Numbered from the stretch's first letter, positions 8,702-19,196 are shown. The stretch: 53,466 nucleotides of DNA from Prevotella sp. (GCA_017470055.1 JAFUFD010000087.1:1-53466), one strand, 5' to 3'. Notes: a model not told the origin generated them from the sequence alone. Made by a program: numbers and translations.

Positions 8702-9142
8702 CACAAAATAGACACGGGGAATAATCGACGAGGCGAAGAGGTCAAACACGCTGCGGTCCTCTTGTGCCGAATAGGGAATCTGCAATCCGTATTCCTCCCA
8801 GAAAGGAGCCACTACGTCCTCACCTTCCCCACGGCTGATGGCAATCATCTGGAAACCAGCCTCATCCTTATGTTGCAGGTAATAAGCATTCAGTTCCGGC
8901 AATTCCCGCTGACAGTCAGGACACCACGTGTTGAAGAACACGATGACGGTCTCTCCCGCCAGACTACTGGTAGAGAACGTCGAATGACTCCCGTCCTTCA
9001 CCACGTCCACCGTAAAGGCAGGCACTCTGTCTCCCACCTTCACCCGCTCTACCACGTCATCATCCTCATGGATACTGCTGCACCCCATCATCATGAGGCA
9101 CAATAACAGAAAATAAAACCTTGAATATATTTTTGTGTACAT
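8645..9142 (-). CDS. TlpA-like thioredoxin-fold lipoprotein
   Basis: A 165-aa lipoprotein: the signal ends LMMMGC with the lipid cysteine at residue 21. An AhpC/TSA-Redoxin fold follows, with the redox motif WCPDC at residues 73-77 inside VIVFFNTWCPDCQRELPEL. The cis-proline region is SSIIPRVYFV. Proteins of this kind act outside the inner membrane in thiol-disulfide exchange or peroxide reduction. WCPDC in place of the common WCPPC suggests an altered redox potential. The start has no visible ribosome site and lies 15 bp after the VapD-like stop, so it may be transcribed with that pair. No promoter of its own was found. Confidence 0.9.
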   Translation of the reverse strand: MYTKIYSRFYFLLLCLMMMGCSSIHEDDDVVERVKVGDRVPAFTVDVVKDGSHSTFSTSSLAGETVIVFFNTWCPDCQRELPELNAYYLQHKDEAGFQMIAISRGEGEDVVAPFWEEYGLQIPYSAQEDRSVFDLFASSIIPRVYFVSAQGIVTRVLIENFEVGE

Positions 9143-9157
9143 AGAAAAATTATCTTA

Positions 9158-9439
9158 TTATTCTTCTTTCACAAAAGAAGTAAAGTCAGACCAGTCCTCA
9201 ACTCTAAATGCTCTAATATCACGTACTGACTCTTTAAACCAATTAATGTCTTTCAGTGCGGTTATTGCTCGAAAAAGAGTTGCCATGTCATTCTTTTCCG
9301 TAAGATACACACTACCTTGGGTATTATAAAAATCATATTTGCGCAATATGGTTTTAATTTCATAATACGCATTATTATAAGGCTCTCCGTATGTTGCCTT
9401 CAAATCACTAATATTCAAATCAAACGCTATAGCAAACAT
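9158..9439 (-). CDS. vapD: VapD-like protein (Cas2-fold endoribonuclease family)
   Basis: A 93-aa protein with the family's opening [18 protein letters not shown], the segment [25 protein letters not shown], and the closing [20 protein letters not shown]. These match VapD, whose characterised members are small ferredoxin-fold (Cas2-like) ribonucleases thought to act as toxins or persistence factors. The ATG shares one base with the stop of the 61-aa gene upstream (TAATG), a typical toxin-antitoxin arrangement. Base composition is clearly more AT-rich than the flanking giant gene, fitting acquisition by transfer. Toxicity is not shown by sequence alone. Confidence 0.85.
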   Translation of the reverse strand: MFAIAFDLNISDLKATYGEPYNNAYYEIKTILRKYDFYNTQGSVYLTEKNDMATLFRAITALKDINWFKESVRDIRAFRVEDWSDFTSFVKEE

Positions 9440-9624
9440 TACAATGCAATGAAATATTTACTTTTTCCAAAAAAGATTCTTCCCAAATGGTCTTTGACGG
9501 AAATGACTAAACCAGTAAAAGGATTATGCTCAACATCAATAACCTCTCCTGCCACCCAATCACTCTGATTTGTGAGTTGAGGGCTTACCTTCATCTTATC
9601 TCCAATTTTTGGTTCCATAATCAT
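9439..9624 (-). CDS. Small protein upstream of vapD, candidate antitoxin
   Basis: A 61-aa protein (59 if the second ATG at 9618 is used). The pattern [44 protein letters not shown] alternates hydrophobic residues and glycines as in a small SH3-like or beta-barrel fold; no DNA-binding helix is visible. It lies immediately after a near-perfect promoter and its stop overlaps the vapD start by one base, so vapD translation probably depends on it. An antitoxin role is inferred from that arrangement. VapX, the partner in Haemophilus, is named only by analogy; I do not claim homology. Confidence 0.72.
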   Translation of the reverse strand: MIMEPKIGDKMKVSPQLTNQSDWVAGEVIDVEHNPFTGLVISVKDHLGRIFFGKSKYFIAL

Positions 9625-9644
9625 ATACTTAACTATTTCTGTTG

Positions 9645-9675
9645 CAAAGATAGTGTTTTCTGTGGAAATGACAAA
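9645..9675 (-). promoter_or_regulatory. Promoter of the vapD pair
   Basis: Reading the minus strand, TTTG (9675-9672), 19 bp, then TATCTTTG (9652-9645): a full match to the Bacteroidota consensus. Transcription should begin near 9639, about 15 nt before the first ATG. The -33 box abuts the terminator of the 3126-aa gene. Confidence 0.85.
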
Positions 9676-9677
9676 GA

Positions 9678-9713
9678 AAAAGCGGCAGATAATATATCCA
9701 CCGCCTTTTATCT
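9678..9713 (-). terminator. Terminator of the 3126-aa gene
   Basis: On the minus strand AAAGGCGG pairs with CCGCTTTTT across a 15-nt loop, followed by a T run, about 40 bp after the stop codon at 9751. Confidence 0.75.
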
Positions 9714-9750
9714 AATCATAATTACTAATTTCTAATTACTAATTACTAAT

Positions 9751-12700
9751 TTATTTATACACGACTTTCTTACCATTGACAATATACACGCCCTTACCCG
9801 GGTAGATGACACGGCGACCCTGCAAGTCGAAGATCACTTTCTCGCCCTCAGTACCATCCTGCTTGGGCAAGGTAGTCTCAATTCCCGTCGTATTGGCGAA
9901 GAGGAGGAAGTAACGACCATAGTCATTCGGCTCCACAGAGAAGGTATCACCCTCACTGATGGACTGCATCTGACCGCTGACAGCATCCACTACCGTGACC
10001 TCACCATCCGTCAGTTGCTCGATGTCCGAGAAGGTCACCTCCACCATGTCATTGCTGCTGCAAGTGACACCAAAGGCTATTGGCTTCGAGAGTTCCTTCA
10101 CCTGATTGACGCTAACCGCATAGCCATTAGCGACGGTGTACACCATCGGCACGTCAGCGAGGTTCGAGTCAAACAACGTCTCCACGCTCTTCTCCTCCTC
10201 GCCTACCGAGATACTTGCCGCTGACTGTCCACGCTCGTTGATGGCGGTGAGGGTGAACTCACGAGAGGGAGCAACACTATGTCCGTCTACCATCATAGAA
10301 GGTTTAAACACGACACCCTCGGCACCTGACTTTACTTTCACGAAGAACGACTGCATTGGAGCGATATAACCCATTGTCACTGGACTACCCGTGTTATTAT
10401 CTGAATAGGTCCAATAGCCCTGTGCTGCGTCATCCAGATTAGCAGTATTCTCACTTATAAAGGTTTCCATGTTGATGGAACACAAGTATGGATTACCTAC
10501 CAACTGATAGTCTGATGGTGACGACTGCACGTTGGAAACCAGAGCCTTGAAATCGCCTGTACCCGAATGACGACTCGTTGAACCATAATCCGTTCCGTAT
10601 GTCACCCCATCGATATTGGCATCACCATCCGTCAGGAGTTTGCCAAAGGTTTCCTTGCTGACTGTCTCTGTCAGTTTTCCTTCCTCTGGTGAAGTATTAT
10701 CCCACTGATAGTAGTCGAAGGAAGTATCATCCTTCGGCAAACGAATCAGCGTCTTTGCCGTCTGGTCCTTCTTATGCGGACGGATAGCGAATGCGGTCCA
10801 TGTGCTATAAGGCACTGTCACGTCATTATACTCATGGCTCCACTGCGTCAGATAGTTACTTACACCGCCAGGAATATTCGCACTATACTCCGTCTCACGT
10901 ATGTCATTGGTCTTTGTCTTTACATAGACCCCCTGCTGCGTCCATCCCTTCTGATAGATAGGATACTTCGTACGGCTGTACGTAAATCCTGCGGCATTAG
11001 CAGTCGTCGAGAATTTAATCGGCTGGAACGCCTCAGAGATCTGGCGACCGTTCTTGTCTGCGTCTGTACTATTATACGGCACATACATATCGCCTGCATA
11101 GGTGTTCTGCAATGGCGTAGACATCAGTGTCCAGGTGTTTGCATTCAGTTCCTTCTCCACCCATACCTTCTCGTAGGTCAGGTACTGCTGGTTCAGCAAC
11201 TCCGCATTCGGTTTCATATACAGTTCCTTCGCCCAGTTGCCATAGAACTTCTCGCAGTCGTAGACTTCACCTTCCTTACTATGATCCTGACAGGTCTTCT
11301 CCGTATAGCGCACCATCAGGTCATACTGGATATTCGTAGTTGCGTCAGCACCCAGATTACCATATATCTTTGTAGTAGTATAAGTCAATTTCACTAAGTC
11401 GGGGGCACGTAAATTAGAAGGTATGGTGACATAGGTGAATTTCATCGGCACGTAAGAAGCAGGCGTAGTTGCCACGCTCATCTCCGAATTATCCTTATAG
11501 CCCGCAGGATGACCTGTCGTTGCGTGGTTGTTATCCGTTGGGGCATCTGTTACTTCACCTTTATACAATTCTGCACGCTCAGAGCGTTTCCAGTTAGCGT
11601 CACTGTTCCACTCTGTGCTTCCTCCTTGCCAGGTCACGAACTCTGGCACCACCTTCAGCAGGAACTCCACGTTACCCTCACATGCCGTATCATCTGCCGC
11701 ATTCTTTACTTGGAAGAACATACGATAGGCAAAGCCCTCATAGAAGGTAGGCTTTGTGACACCTTCACCATGGAAGTTTACAGCAATATACATATTGTCG
11801 CTATTGATGGTAAGAGACTCAAAGGTGGCAACCTTGCTGACATTTTCAGAAACTTTCGAGTCTGTGGTCTGGTCTGTACCTCCCTGATACTTTAGCAAGT
11901 CGAGAGCACCTTGGATAGTCAAGGCTCCTTTCTTCGATATGGCAGATTCAGAGACCTTGAAGTCATGCACGGGGATATGTAGGATGAAATTACCGTCCTG
12001 CATGTCCTTTAACTGCTCCAGTCCCACACGAACGACACGGATTGCATCGGGATAGCCTGTCACATCCTCGAAGCCAAGGGTCAATTGCGGTCCACTGCCC
12101 GAGATGTCGATATTAAAGACGTACTCCAATGGCGAACAGATATTGAAGTCCTTTGTACCATTGTTCACCTTATCCTCAATAGGTAAGGCTGAGATATATG
12201 CCTTATTATCATCATTGCCTTTTACATCGTGACTAAACGTAGAAGCATAATCCAGGAACAGAAGTTTGTCATTTTTCCATGCCTTTTCGATGACTGCATA
12301 GTAATTAGCGTTAACACTCTTATAGCCATCATCAAGTGTCGTTGCTGTCTGATAAGTAGTGGCAGCATCGTTTTTTCCACGATAGTCTGCCAAGGCATCC
12401 TTCAAATAGTAATCTGTCACGCCGACAGTGATCTTGTAGTCATTAAACTCTGCCAGCGTACCCAAGAAGAAGTCGAAATGAACATTATCGTATGCCTTAA
12501 AGCCCGATACCTCTGCGTCGTCTGGCATCTGCAGTACGATGTTTAGTGCTACGTTAGCCGTCTTTTCCGAACAATTACCTGAGACGGATGTAACAGCATC
12601 ACCTGATCCGTTATTCATCTCCAAGTACATCATCTTCGGCACGAAGATAGGACTGTAGATATCACAGGCATCTGTATTCTTACCCCAGAGCGCCTCATCT

Positions 12701-15700
12701 GTAACAGCCGTCTCACTCAAGGAGTAGACAGACACATAATACTGCTTACCCTGCTCCAGAGCGAAATACTTACTTGCCAGTGAGAAATAGGTATTACCGT
12801 CAGTACCGATAAAGTAACCTGAATTAGGCTCCGTGGCAACAAAGGTAGCCTCTGGATCTATGGTTGCAGGTGCTGTAGCAGGAACCTCTGTCGTACCATA
12901 TGCCAGCGTACCGGCAGCATCATAGAGTTTCATATCAGCACTCATCGGATTACCATTCTCATCGCAGATGCGCCAGAAGATGCTCGAACCAGCCTTACTC
13001 TGGATAGCCTCTGCATCGACATAGATATTCATCTTCACCTTCTCGTCACCGCAACTCACATCTTCCTGCTTCACTTTCAACTTGGCATTGCTGGTGTAGA
13101 ACTGCAACTGGTCAACGGCATAGTCAGCACCGTCAGTCTGCGTTGCGTAGTTATCAATATCCACGACATAACTCTCAATACCTGTAAGGTTCACCGTATT
13201 AGGAATGGCAACACGACCATACACCTGATACCAGGTTGACTTCCAGCCAGACGTGTTAGATCCTGCTACCGTCATAGTACTCAGATTTGAGGAGTGGAAC
13301 GACACCACCCTCACACGGTCGCCATTTGCCTTCACACCATATACGGTAGCCATCATCTGCGGGAACTCCGCTCCACTCGTCATATCTGCTATATAACCTG
13401 TGAAACATAACTCAGAACCCGCACATAGTTTGGCATTGAACTTCATCTGGGCGATGGTACGCGACTCGTCAGAGGCATCCACATAGAGGAAGGAGCCATA
13501 CTTACCCTTATTGGTCAGACCGTTATAATAGGTATAGTCAAGCAACTCGTCTTCTTCCCACCAGTGGTATTTATAATAGGTACCTTGTCCGTCCTTAGAG
13601 ATTCCCGTTTTATTCATAGACTTGAGCAACATATAGTCACCATGTAGCGGTGAGATACCCATCAGGTCATCGTTACTGGTATGTATGCGTCTGACATCAG
13701 GATAGCAGAAACCGTACTGTGCCTCATCCCAAGGCAGGGGTTCGGTGGAATGGTTGTCTAACTGAGAAGTCAGGTCGTCTGACAGTGTCAGTCCTCCCAA
13801 ATTATCAAAATCCACTGTCGCCTGCAGCGTCATGTGTTCTGTCAAATAGGCCTCTGTACGCTCTAAGGGCAACTCATCAATCTTGTAGGCAGGAGCATCC
13901 ACTAATATCATCTCGTAATGGATGGCTGGAGCCATCGTTGTACCATTACCTACATAGCCGACAATATGGAAGCGTCCGCCCTTCGCCGCCGTCACTGATT
14001 TCGTAGTACCACTTGACACAGCAGTATAACTACCAGTTAAATCACCAACTTTAATCTCCACAATACGCTTCGTCTGCTCCTTATAGCCAGATTCCATGTC
14101 ATCCTTGCGATAGACACCTGTCTCATCCTCGTAATAAGCCCACCATGTAATCTTGCTGCAATTCTGTTGCGAGCCACCATTATTGATATAGTAGTAACCC
14201 AGCATTGGTAATTGGGCACGGACAGAGAACTTAGTGCTCTCATCCTTGATGGCGACACTGACACGTCCGTTGTCCTCGGCAAGTTGGAACATGTCAGAGC
14301 CTGCTGCCTCAAACTTAGTCTTTCCAGTGTTGATGTCAGTGGCTATGACCGAGGCTGGTCTAACATGGAAGATATAGCGAGTGCTCAGTGTCGGCTCGTG
14401 CATCAGGTATTCCCCGGCAGTACCGGAATAGATACCATCGTAGAACTTGCTGACATCACAGGCGATGCTGACCATTCCTTCAAGTCCTAATGGGTTGAAG
14501 GTCACACCTACGTTATTTTGTATAGGCTTCACACCTATCTCGTCATTATTGAGCATGAAGAAGCCACGACTAACAGTAGCACCTTGATTGGTCTCTATCT
14601 TGTCTGAAAGTTTATTACCCACAATGGCAAGACGGCTGTTGTTGATATCGGTATTCCAGTCGTACCAGCGGATATAGGCAGCAGGCTCAAGGGCATCACC
14701 TGTACCTGTGTAGTTCTGGAACGGCAGTTGCAGGATAACAGGGGTACTGCTCGTCGGATCGACATATACGTCATATTCCACCGTATGCACGCCCTGTCGG
14801 ATATCACCCGTTACAGGTTCGATAGTACTTACGCTGTTGTTCCACGAATACTGCTGCACAGTGGCTTGCAACTCACTATTAGAAGACGGAGTGATATAGT
14901 CACGCTCACTGGCACCCTTGTCATGCACAAACTGGAAGGTACTCTCTGTGAAGAAACTATAGGTATGCACCATGGTAAGATTGTCTGGCTCGTGGGTCAA
15001 CTCCAGATCTGTATAATCATTACCTTTTGTAGTCTGCCCTGATAAATCAGTGGTCAACACCACATACACCTTATAGTCTTCCCAATTGCCAGTCAACTCG
15101 GGTACAGCGCCTCCAGGATTCCTATTGAACGTCACGTCAAGTATATCTTCAGCATCAGTTGGGGTCCAGTTTATCTTTTTAGTAACACTGTTCCAGTAGA
15201 GACCCTGATCTGGTTCTGTCTGATGACCTTTATCTGCCGCAGGCTTGAAGTATTTCTCTGAGTTTGGTATCTTCTCAAAGTCGCCGTCATCATTCTTCTT
15301 GGTAATATACCAACGGATGTGGAACTTCTGTGCAAGTTCATTGAAACTTGCCTTCTCAAACTCCGTCAATATCTTCGACTCACGTTGTTCTGCCAAATTG
15401 AGTAAAGCCGTTGTCTTGCTCTCATCCTCCACCAACACCTCATTAGAGTGTGTGAAGGCTGTGCTGGTCACCGTGCCGGGGAACGTGGAGGTCTCCTTGA
15501 ACTTGATGGTGTAGACATAATCATAGTCCGGCTCATAGATGGATTCTATAGATGCACCACGATTAGTCAACTCACGAGCGAAAGCACCAGTATGCCCTTC
15601 CTCCCCAGTATCACCAGACATTGCTACTACTACATAATAGTAGTTAAACCTGTCGGCAGGCAATGTAAGCGTAGCCTCTGGCAGTGTCAAGCCACTTTCG

Positions 15701-18700
15701 TCCTGCAGGTAATAGCCATACTCCGCTGTTGTGAACCCTGTTGCACCCAAAATATTTGTCAGTTGTTCGTCACCCGTTGTCGGATCAAGTGGCGTTCCGT
15801 CACTCTTGGTCAAATAGATACGGGCATAGGTCGGTTTCTTCGTCATCTCTGCCTCAAAAGCATCCGAAGCATTTTCCAGACTGATGGTCGCCTCTGTCTG
15901 TCCTGCCGTGATGGTAGTGATGGTCTCACCGCCACGCTTGCCACCGCCTTTCAGTTTACCTAACTGCTCTTTTCTGTCAATATAGACCGTATAGGTCATG
16001 GACAACAAGCCTTCATTGAGGGAAGCAACATTGTCGTCCTCATAGAATTTGCAGACAAACTTGATACCATCATCGGTAATCTGCTTCATGGTCTTGTCGG
16101 CAGGCGCATAGAATACAGGTGCCGCCCAGTTATTCCAGTTCGCACTACTGAGGTTAGCGTCATTCGTCACAGTCAGTGATTTGTTATCAGCAGACAGGGT
16201 GAATGGATCAGCATTAACAGCAATAGTCCAGTAGTTATTGGCACGGTTAGTACCCTTGCGCAGAGGCTGAGCATTGCCGTCTTCATCCACTACAAGCCAT
16301 TGCATGGTATAGTGTGCCTTGTTTTTCGCTAAGTAACCAGCACCAAGGTTTTCCCCATTCTCGATATCAGGAGCAGGAATCTGCATAGACTGGGCACTCC
16401 ACTCCACGTTAGCCTCTAAACTCTTTGTTGCCTTGGCAGGATACTTAAACCAATAGGTGGTCTTGCTATCCCAGTCTGGCTCACTGCTGATATAGCCAGA
16501 AGTTACCACAGCAGCGTCCTTAGAGGTCACCACCACTACCTGATACTCATCCAACTTTGTGTCGTCAAGTGTCAGTGTCACAGCGGCAGGACTTGTCAAT
16601 GCACTGCCGCCATTATATAAGTAGAAGCCATACTTCACGGTATAAGCCTCTACAGATGAGGACACTGCTGTACCGTCCGTAATAGACAACTTACTGCTTG
16701 GATCAACTGGATTACCATTAGTGTCGGTCAAGTAAGCACGCAGATACTTCGTCCCTGCTGGTAAATCTATGCTAATCGTCTTTGACTTATCAGAAGCAGT
16801 CAACAACACACGCTCTGTAGCCTCTGTAGCCGTACTCTTCAGTGAACCCTCGAAACCTTTATGGATAGAGAAGGTATAGCGGGCATTGGGATTGCCTGTA
16901 CCGTCATTGTTCGTATATACCTCGCAGACAATCTTATAATCATCGACATCGGCGTAGGTCTTCCCATCAGGGGCATAGACATGAGTCTTCACCCATGACT
17001 CCAACTGACCCGCATCGACAGAGGTCATGCCAGAGAGTGTTGCCACATTGCCTGTAACAGTGAAACCCGTAGGCAGTCCGATAGTCCACTTATCCTCTTG
17101 GCGTGCTGTGCCAATCTCCAAAGCCTGTTTCTCGCCACTGCCATCCTGTACCCACCACTTGATGGTCTGTCCTGCGGCAAGTTCTGCCACAGAAGTCTTC
17201 CAGTTGGTGTCAATGTCGGTATTCGTTGCATCAGCCTCCATCGCTGTGGCATCCCACTCTACTTGTGGTGTCTGCTCATAGGTGGTGATAGTGTAGTAAA
17301 AGGTGTAGGTATGCTTGTTGTCATAGTCTGGCTCCTCTATCATGGCACCACCTGCGTAAGTCATCTTTGCCAAGGCTGTAGAATAAAGAGCCACCACCTT
17401 ATAAGTCGTATACAACTTGGGGGCTTTCAATGACACACTGATTTTGCTTTCATCGAAAGCGGTACCATCATTATAAATATAGAAACCACTATTTACGTTT
17501 GTACATGTCGTTGCATCTACACCATTATACTTTACTTCCAAGATAGAAGTAGGATCGACCGCCGTTCCTTGTGCGTCAGTAACATAGAAGCGAGCATACT
17601 TGGCACCCGTTGCCTGTGTAGTCACACCCACTGCCACACTCTCCGCAGCACGATCTACCTTCTGTGTACTCGTTGTCTCTGTTGCACCTGTATTTGCCTC
17701 TCCCTCGAACTCGCCAATCTCTGGGAATTGGAAAATGTAGCGAAGTTTCATAATTGGTGTTCCACCTGAGTACTCATCGGTACATTCAAAGACTATCTCG
17801 TAATCGGAGGCGTCAAGCATCTGTGTACCTATAGAAGTAGGAATATAAAACTTACTATAACCAAAGTGCGAGGTGTAGCCGTCAGTACCAGCGTTTCCTC
17901 TACCTGCGACATTGCCTGTTAACGTCCACCCCTGAGGGTTACTCTCCGTAACAAAGAAACTTGAGCCACTATCATTCGTACCCGTCTTGATGACCCAACT
18001 CGTTGCATCAGCGGCATCACTATTTGAGAATTTCAGAGGCTGACGTGCGCCTGTTTCCTTGCTTCTCACATACCACTGATTGTAATATGAAGAAACAGAG
18101 GCGGAACCTGATAGGCCTTTCAGTTTACTATCAGCAGTATCGTGATACTTGATGGTCAAATTATCAGTCAAAAGGTCATCAACACTTAGAGATACTTCTA
18201 TTTCCTCTACAGGATATGTAAACGCATAAGTATAAGTCAAGTTCCAGTCAGGCTCCTTGGTCAATGTCGGACCAGCCTCAGGAGTACCTTTACTTGTAGA
18301 AAGCAGACATTTAATCTGATAATTCGCAAAATTGCCTGCACCAGCATCTAAGGTGATGTTAACCTTAGACAAGTCTAAGTTGTTACCTGCATTGTAAACA
18401 TAGACACCATTCTTATCAGAAGAACCTGCTTTTACCGCATCACTGCCATTATAGGTTACCTGCAAAGGAGACTGGTCCGCCAAAGCATTACCATTAGCAT
18501 CGGCAAGATATATACGTGCATATTTTACTCCTGTGAGACTAACTCCTGTCAAGTCAAAACTTTGAGGAGTTGAAGTGTCTTTTGCTATTTCCTCAGAACC
18601 ACTGGCTGTTGTCGCACCTGCTGCAGCGGAGCCAAGGAATTCGTCAACGGCTGCAGTCGCAATTGTTACTTTCTTAATTCCAGAAGTTTTCGCCTCCAAT

Positions 18701-19131
18701 ACAAGACCATTCGCTTTTAATTCTGAAACAACATCAGTTAGAGGAAACTCAAAATAGCCTTCACTATCATAAAAAGATGACGATTGATATATATCCGTTT
18801 CACTCCCAAAAATGGCTTTCCAACTATTATTTACTGCATAAATATATTTATCACTACCTTTCTCTATAACATAAACTCGTAATACATTACTGCTGGTGAT
18901 ATCGTTAAACGCAGAAGAAGAAATTGTAAAATAAGAAGAGTTTACTGCATGTTCACCTCCGCCTATGTCATCCGATTCTGCTCCCCACGCACTTCCCACA
19001 CTCATCATGAGGATAGAGAATAGGAGGAGGGCACGGCGGGCGAGGCTCGTCGTGGCAAAGGTTATTATGTTACTATGTCTTAACCCTGTGTTACTATGTC
19101 TTGACTTCATCAGTTTCATTGACTTCATCAT
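9751..19131 (-). CDS. Giant secreted repeat protein with T9SS-type C-terminal domain
   Basis: A 3126-aa protein. A long basic leader (MMKSMKLMKSRHSNTG...) precedes a hydrophobic segment ending near SAWG-AES (about residue 50), so it should be exported by Sec. The first half holds at least four diverged repeats of about 300 aa, recognised by the blocks at residues about 204, 510, 794 and 1099 (KYARIYLADANG, KYARFYVTDAQG, KYLRAYLTDTNG, TYARIYLTKSDG). Each is followed by a GxYxY block and by EPDW/EPDY before an aromatic strand. Two weaker copies (HEPDNLT, HEPTLST) follow. Near the end lies GYIAPMQSFFVKV, and the C-terminus is VIFDLQGRRV...GKGVYIVNGKKVVYK, typical of type A T9SS sorting domains in Prevotella. 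No catalytic motif was seen, so a surface or adhesin-like role is inferred. No consensus promoter was found upstream. Confidence 0.88.
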   Translation of the reverse strand: MMKSMKLMKSRHSNTGLRHSNIITFATTSLARRALLLFSILMMSVGSAWGAESDDIGGGEHAVNSSYFTISSSAFNDITSSNVLRVYVIEKGSDKYIYAVNNSWKAIFGSETDIYQSSSFYDSEGYFEFPLTDVVSELKANGLVLEAKTSGIKKVTIATAAVDEFLGSAAAGATTASGSEEIAKDTSTPQSFDLTGVSLTGVKYARIYLADANGNALADQSPLQVTYNGSDAVKAGSSDKNGVYVYNAGNNLDLSKVNITLDAGAGNFANYQIKCLLSTSKGTPEAGPTLTKEPDWNLTYTYAFTYPVEEIEVSLSVDDLLTDNLTIKYHDTADSKLKGLSGSASVSSYYNQWYVRSKETGARQPLKFSNSDAADATSWVIKTGTNDSGSSFFVTESNPQGWTLTGNVAGRGNAGTDGYTSHFGYSKFYIPTSIGTQMLDASDYEIVFECTDEYSGGTPIMKLRYIFQFPEIGEFEGEANTGATETTSTQKVDRAAESVAVGVTTQATGAKYARFYVTDAQGTAVDPTSILEVKYNGVDATTCTNVNSGFYIYNDGTAFDESKISVSLKAPKLYTTYKVVALYSTALAKMTYAGGAMIEEPDYDNKHTYTFYYTITTYEQTPQVEWDATAMEADATNTDIDTNWKTSVAELAAGQTIKWWVQDGSGEKQALEIGTARQEDKWTIGLPTGFTVTGNVATLSGMTSVDAGQLESWVKTHVYAPDGKTYADVDDYKIVCEVYTNNDGTGNPNARYTFSIHKGFEGSLKSTATEATERVLLTASDKSKTISIDLPAGTKYLRAYLTDTNGNPVDPSSKLSITDGTAVSSSVEAYTVKYGFYLYNGGSALTSPAAVTLTLDDTKLDEYQVVVVTSKDAAVVTSGYISSEPDWDSKTTYWFKYPAKATKSLEANVEWSAQSMQIPAPDIENGENLGAGYLAKNKAHYTMQWLVVDEDGNAQPLRKGTNRANNYWTIAVNADPFTLSADNKSLTVTNDANLSSANWNNWAAPVFYAPADKTMKQITDDGIKFVCKFYEDDNVASLNEGLLSMTYTVYIDRKEQLGKLKGGGKRGGETITTITAGQTEATISLENASDAFEAEMTKKPTYARIYLTKSDGTPLDPTTGDEQLTNILGATGFTTAEYGYYLQDESGLTLPEATLTLPADRFNYYYVVVAMSGDTGEEGHTGAFARELTNRGASIESIYEPDYDYVYTIKFKETSTFPGTVTSTAFTHSNEVLVEDESKTTALLNLAEQRESKILTEFEKASFNELAQKFHIRWYITKKNDDGDFEKIPNSEKYFKPAADKGHQTEPDQGLYWNSVTKKINWTPTDAEDILDVTFNRNPGGAVPELTGNWEDYKVYVVLTTDLSGQTTKGNDYTDLELTHEPDNLTMVHTYSFFTESTFQFVHDKGASERDYITPSSNSELQATVQQYSWNNSVSTIEPVTGDIRQGVHTVEYDVYVDPTSSTPVILQLPFQNYTGTGDALEPAAYIRWYDWNTDINNSRLAIVGNKLSDKIETNQGATVSRGFFMLNNDEIGVKPIQNNVGVTFNPLGLEGMVSIACDVSKFYDGIYSGTAGEYLMHEPTLSTRYIFHVRPASVIATDINTGKTKFEAAGSDMFQLAEDNGRVSVAIKDESTKFSVRAQLPMLGYYYINNGGSQQNCSKITWWAYYEDETGVYRKDDMESGYKEQTKRIVEIKVGDLTGSYTAVSSGTTKSVTAAKGGRFHIVGYVGNGTTMAPAIHYEMILVDAPAYKIDELPLERTEAYLTEHMTLQATVDFDNLGGLTLSDDLTSQLDNHSTEPLPWDEAQYGFCYPDVRRIHTSNDDLMGISPLHGDYMLLKSMNKTGISKDGQGTYYKYHWWEEDELLDYTYYNGLTNKGKYGSFLYVDASDESRTIAQMKFNAKLCAGSELCFTGYIADMTSGAEFPQMMATVYGVKANGDRVRVVSFHSSNLSTMTVAGSNTSGWKSTWYQVYGRVAIPNTVNLTGIESYVVDIDNYATQTDGADYAVDQLQFYTSNAKLKVKQEDVSCGDEKVKMNIYVDAEAIQSKAGSSIFWRICDENGNPMSADMKLYDAAGTLAYGTTEVPATAPATIDPEATFVATEPNSGYFIGTDGNTYFSLASKYFALEQGKQYYVSVYSLSETAVTDEALWGKNTDACDIYSPIFVPKMMYLEMNNGSGDAVTSVSGNCSEKTANVALNIVLQMPDDAEVSGFKAYDNVHFDFFLGTLAEFNDYKITVGVTDYYLKDALADYRGKNDAATTYQTATTLDDGYKSVNANYYAVIEKAWKNDKLLFLDYASTFSHDVKGNDDNKAYISALPIEDKVNNGTKDFNICSPLEYVFNIDISGSGPQLTLGFEDVTGYPDAIRVVRVGLEQLKDMQDGNFILHIPVHDFKVSESAISKKGALTIQGALDLLKYQGGTDQTTDSKVSENVSKVATFESLTINSDNMYIAVNFHGEGVTKPTFYEGFAYRMFFQVKNAADDTACEGNVEFLLKVVPEFVTWQGGSTEWNSDANWKRSERAELYKGEVTDAPTDNNHATTGHPAGYKDNSEMSVATTPASYVPMKFTYVTIPSNLRAPDLVKLTYTTTKIYGNLGADATTNIQYDLMVRYTEKTCQDHSKEGEVYDCEKFYGNWAKELYMKPNAELLNQQYLTYEKVWVEKELNANTWTLMSTPLQNTYAGDMYVPYNSTDADKNGRQISEAFQPIKFSTTANAAGFTYSRTKYPIYQKGWTQQGVYVKTKTNDIRETEYSANIPGGVSNYLTQWSHEYNDVTVPYSTWTAFAIRPHKKDQTAKTLIRLPKDDTSFDYYQWDNTSPEEGKLTETVSKETFGKLLTDGDANIDGVTYGTDYGSTSRHSGTGDFKALVSNVQSSPSDYQLVGNPYLCSINMETFISENTANLDDAAQGYWTYSDNNTGSPVTMGYIAPMQSFFVKVKSGAEGVVFKPSMMVDGHSVAPSREFTLTAINERGQSAASISVGEEEKSVETLFDSNLADVPMVYTVANGYAVSVNQVKELSKPIAFGVTCSSNDMVEVTFSDIEQLTDGEVTVVDAVSGQMQSISEGDTFSVEPNDYGRYFLLFANTTGIETTLPKQDGTEGEKVIFDLQGRRVIYPGKGVYIVNGKKVVYK

Positions 19132-19156
19132 GGTTTTTATTTCGTTTTTAGTTCTA

Positions 19157-19196
19157 CTTCAATATCGTGAAGCCCCGGCAGTTCTCACCACCGAGG
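19157..19196 (-). promoter_or_regulatory. Structured leader of the 3126-aa gene
   Basis: In the minus-strand transcript two hairpins lie next to each other: CCTCGG/CCGGGG (19196-19191 with 19178-19173, 12-nt loop) and CTTCA/TGAAG (19172-19168 with 19161-19157). They end 25 bp before the ATG. No known riboswitch was recognised. Confidence 0.45.

Noticed and set aside
9439-9624. Ribbon-helix-helix or HTH antitoxin
   Set aside because: The 61-aa sequence is strand-rich with glycines and lacks a recognisable DNA-binding helix pair.
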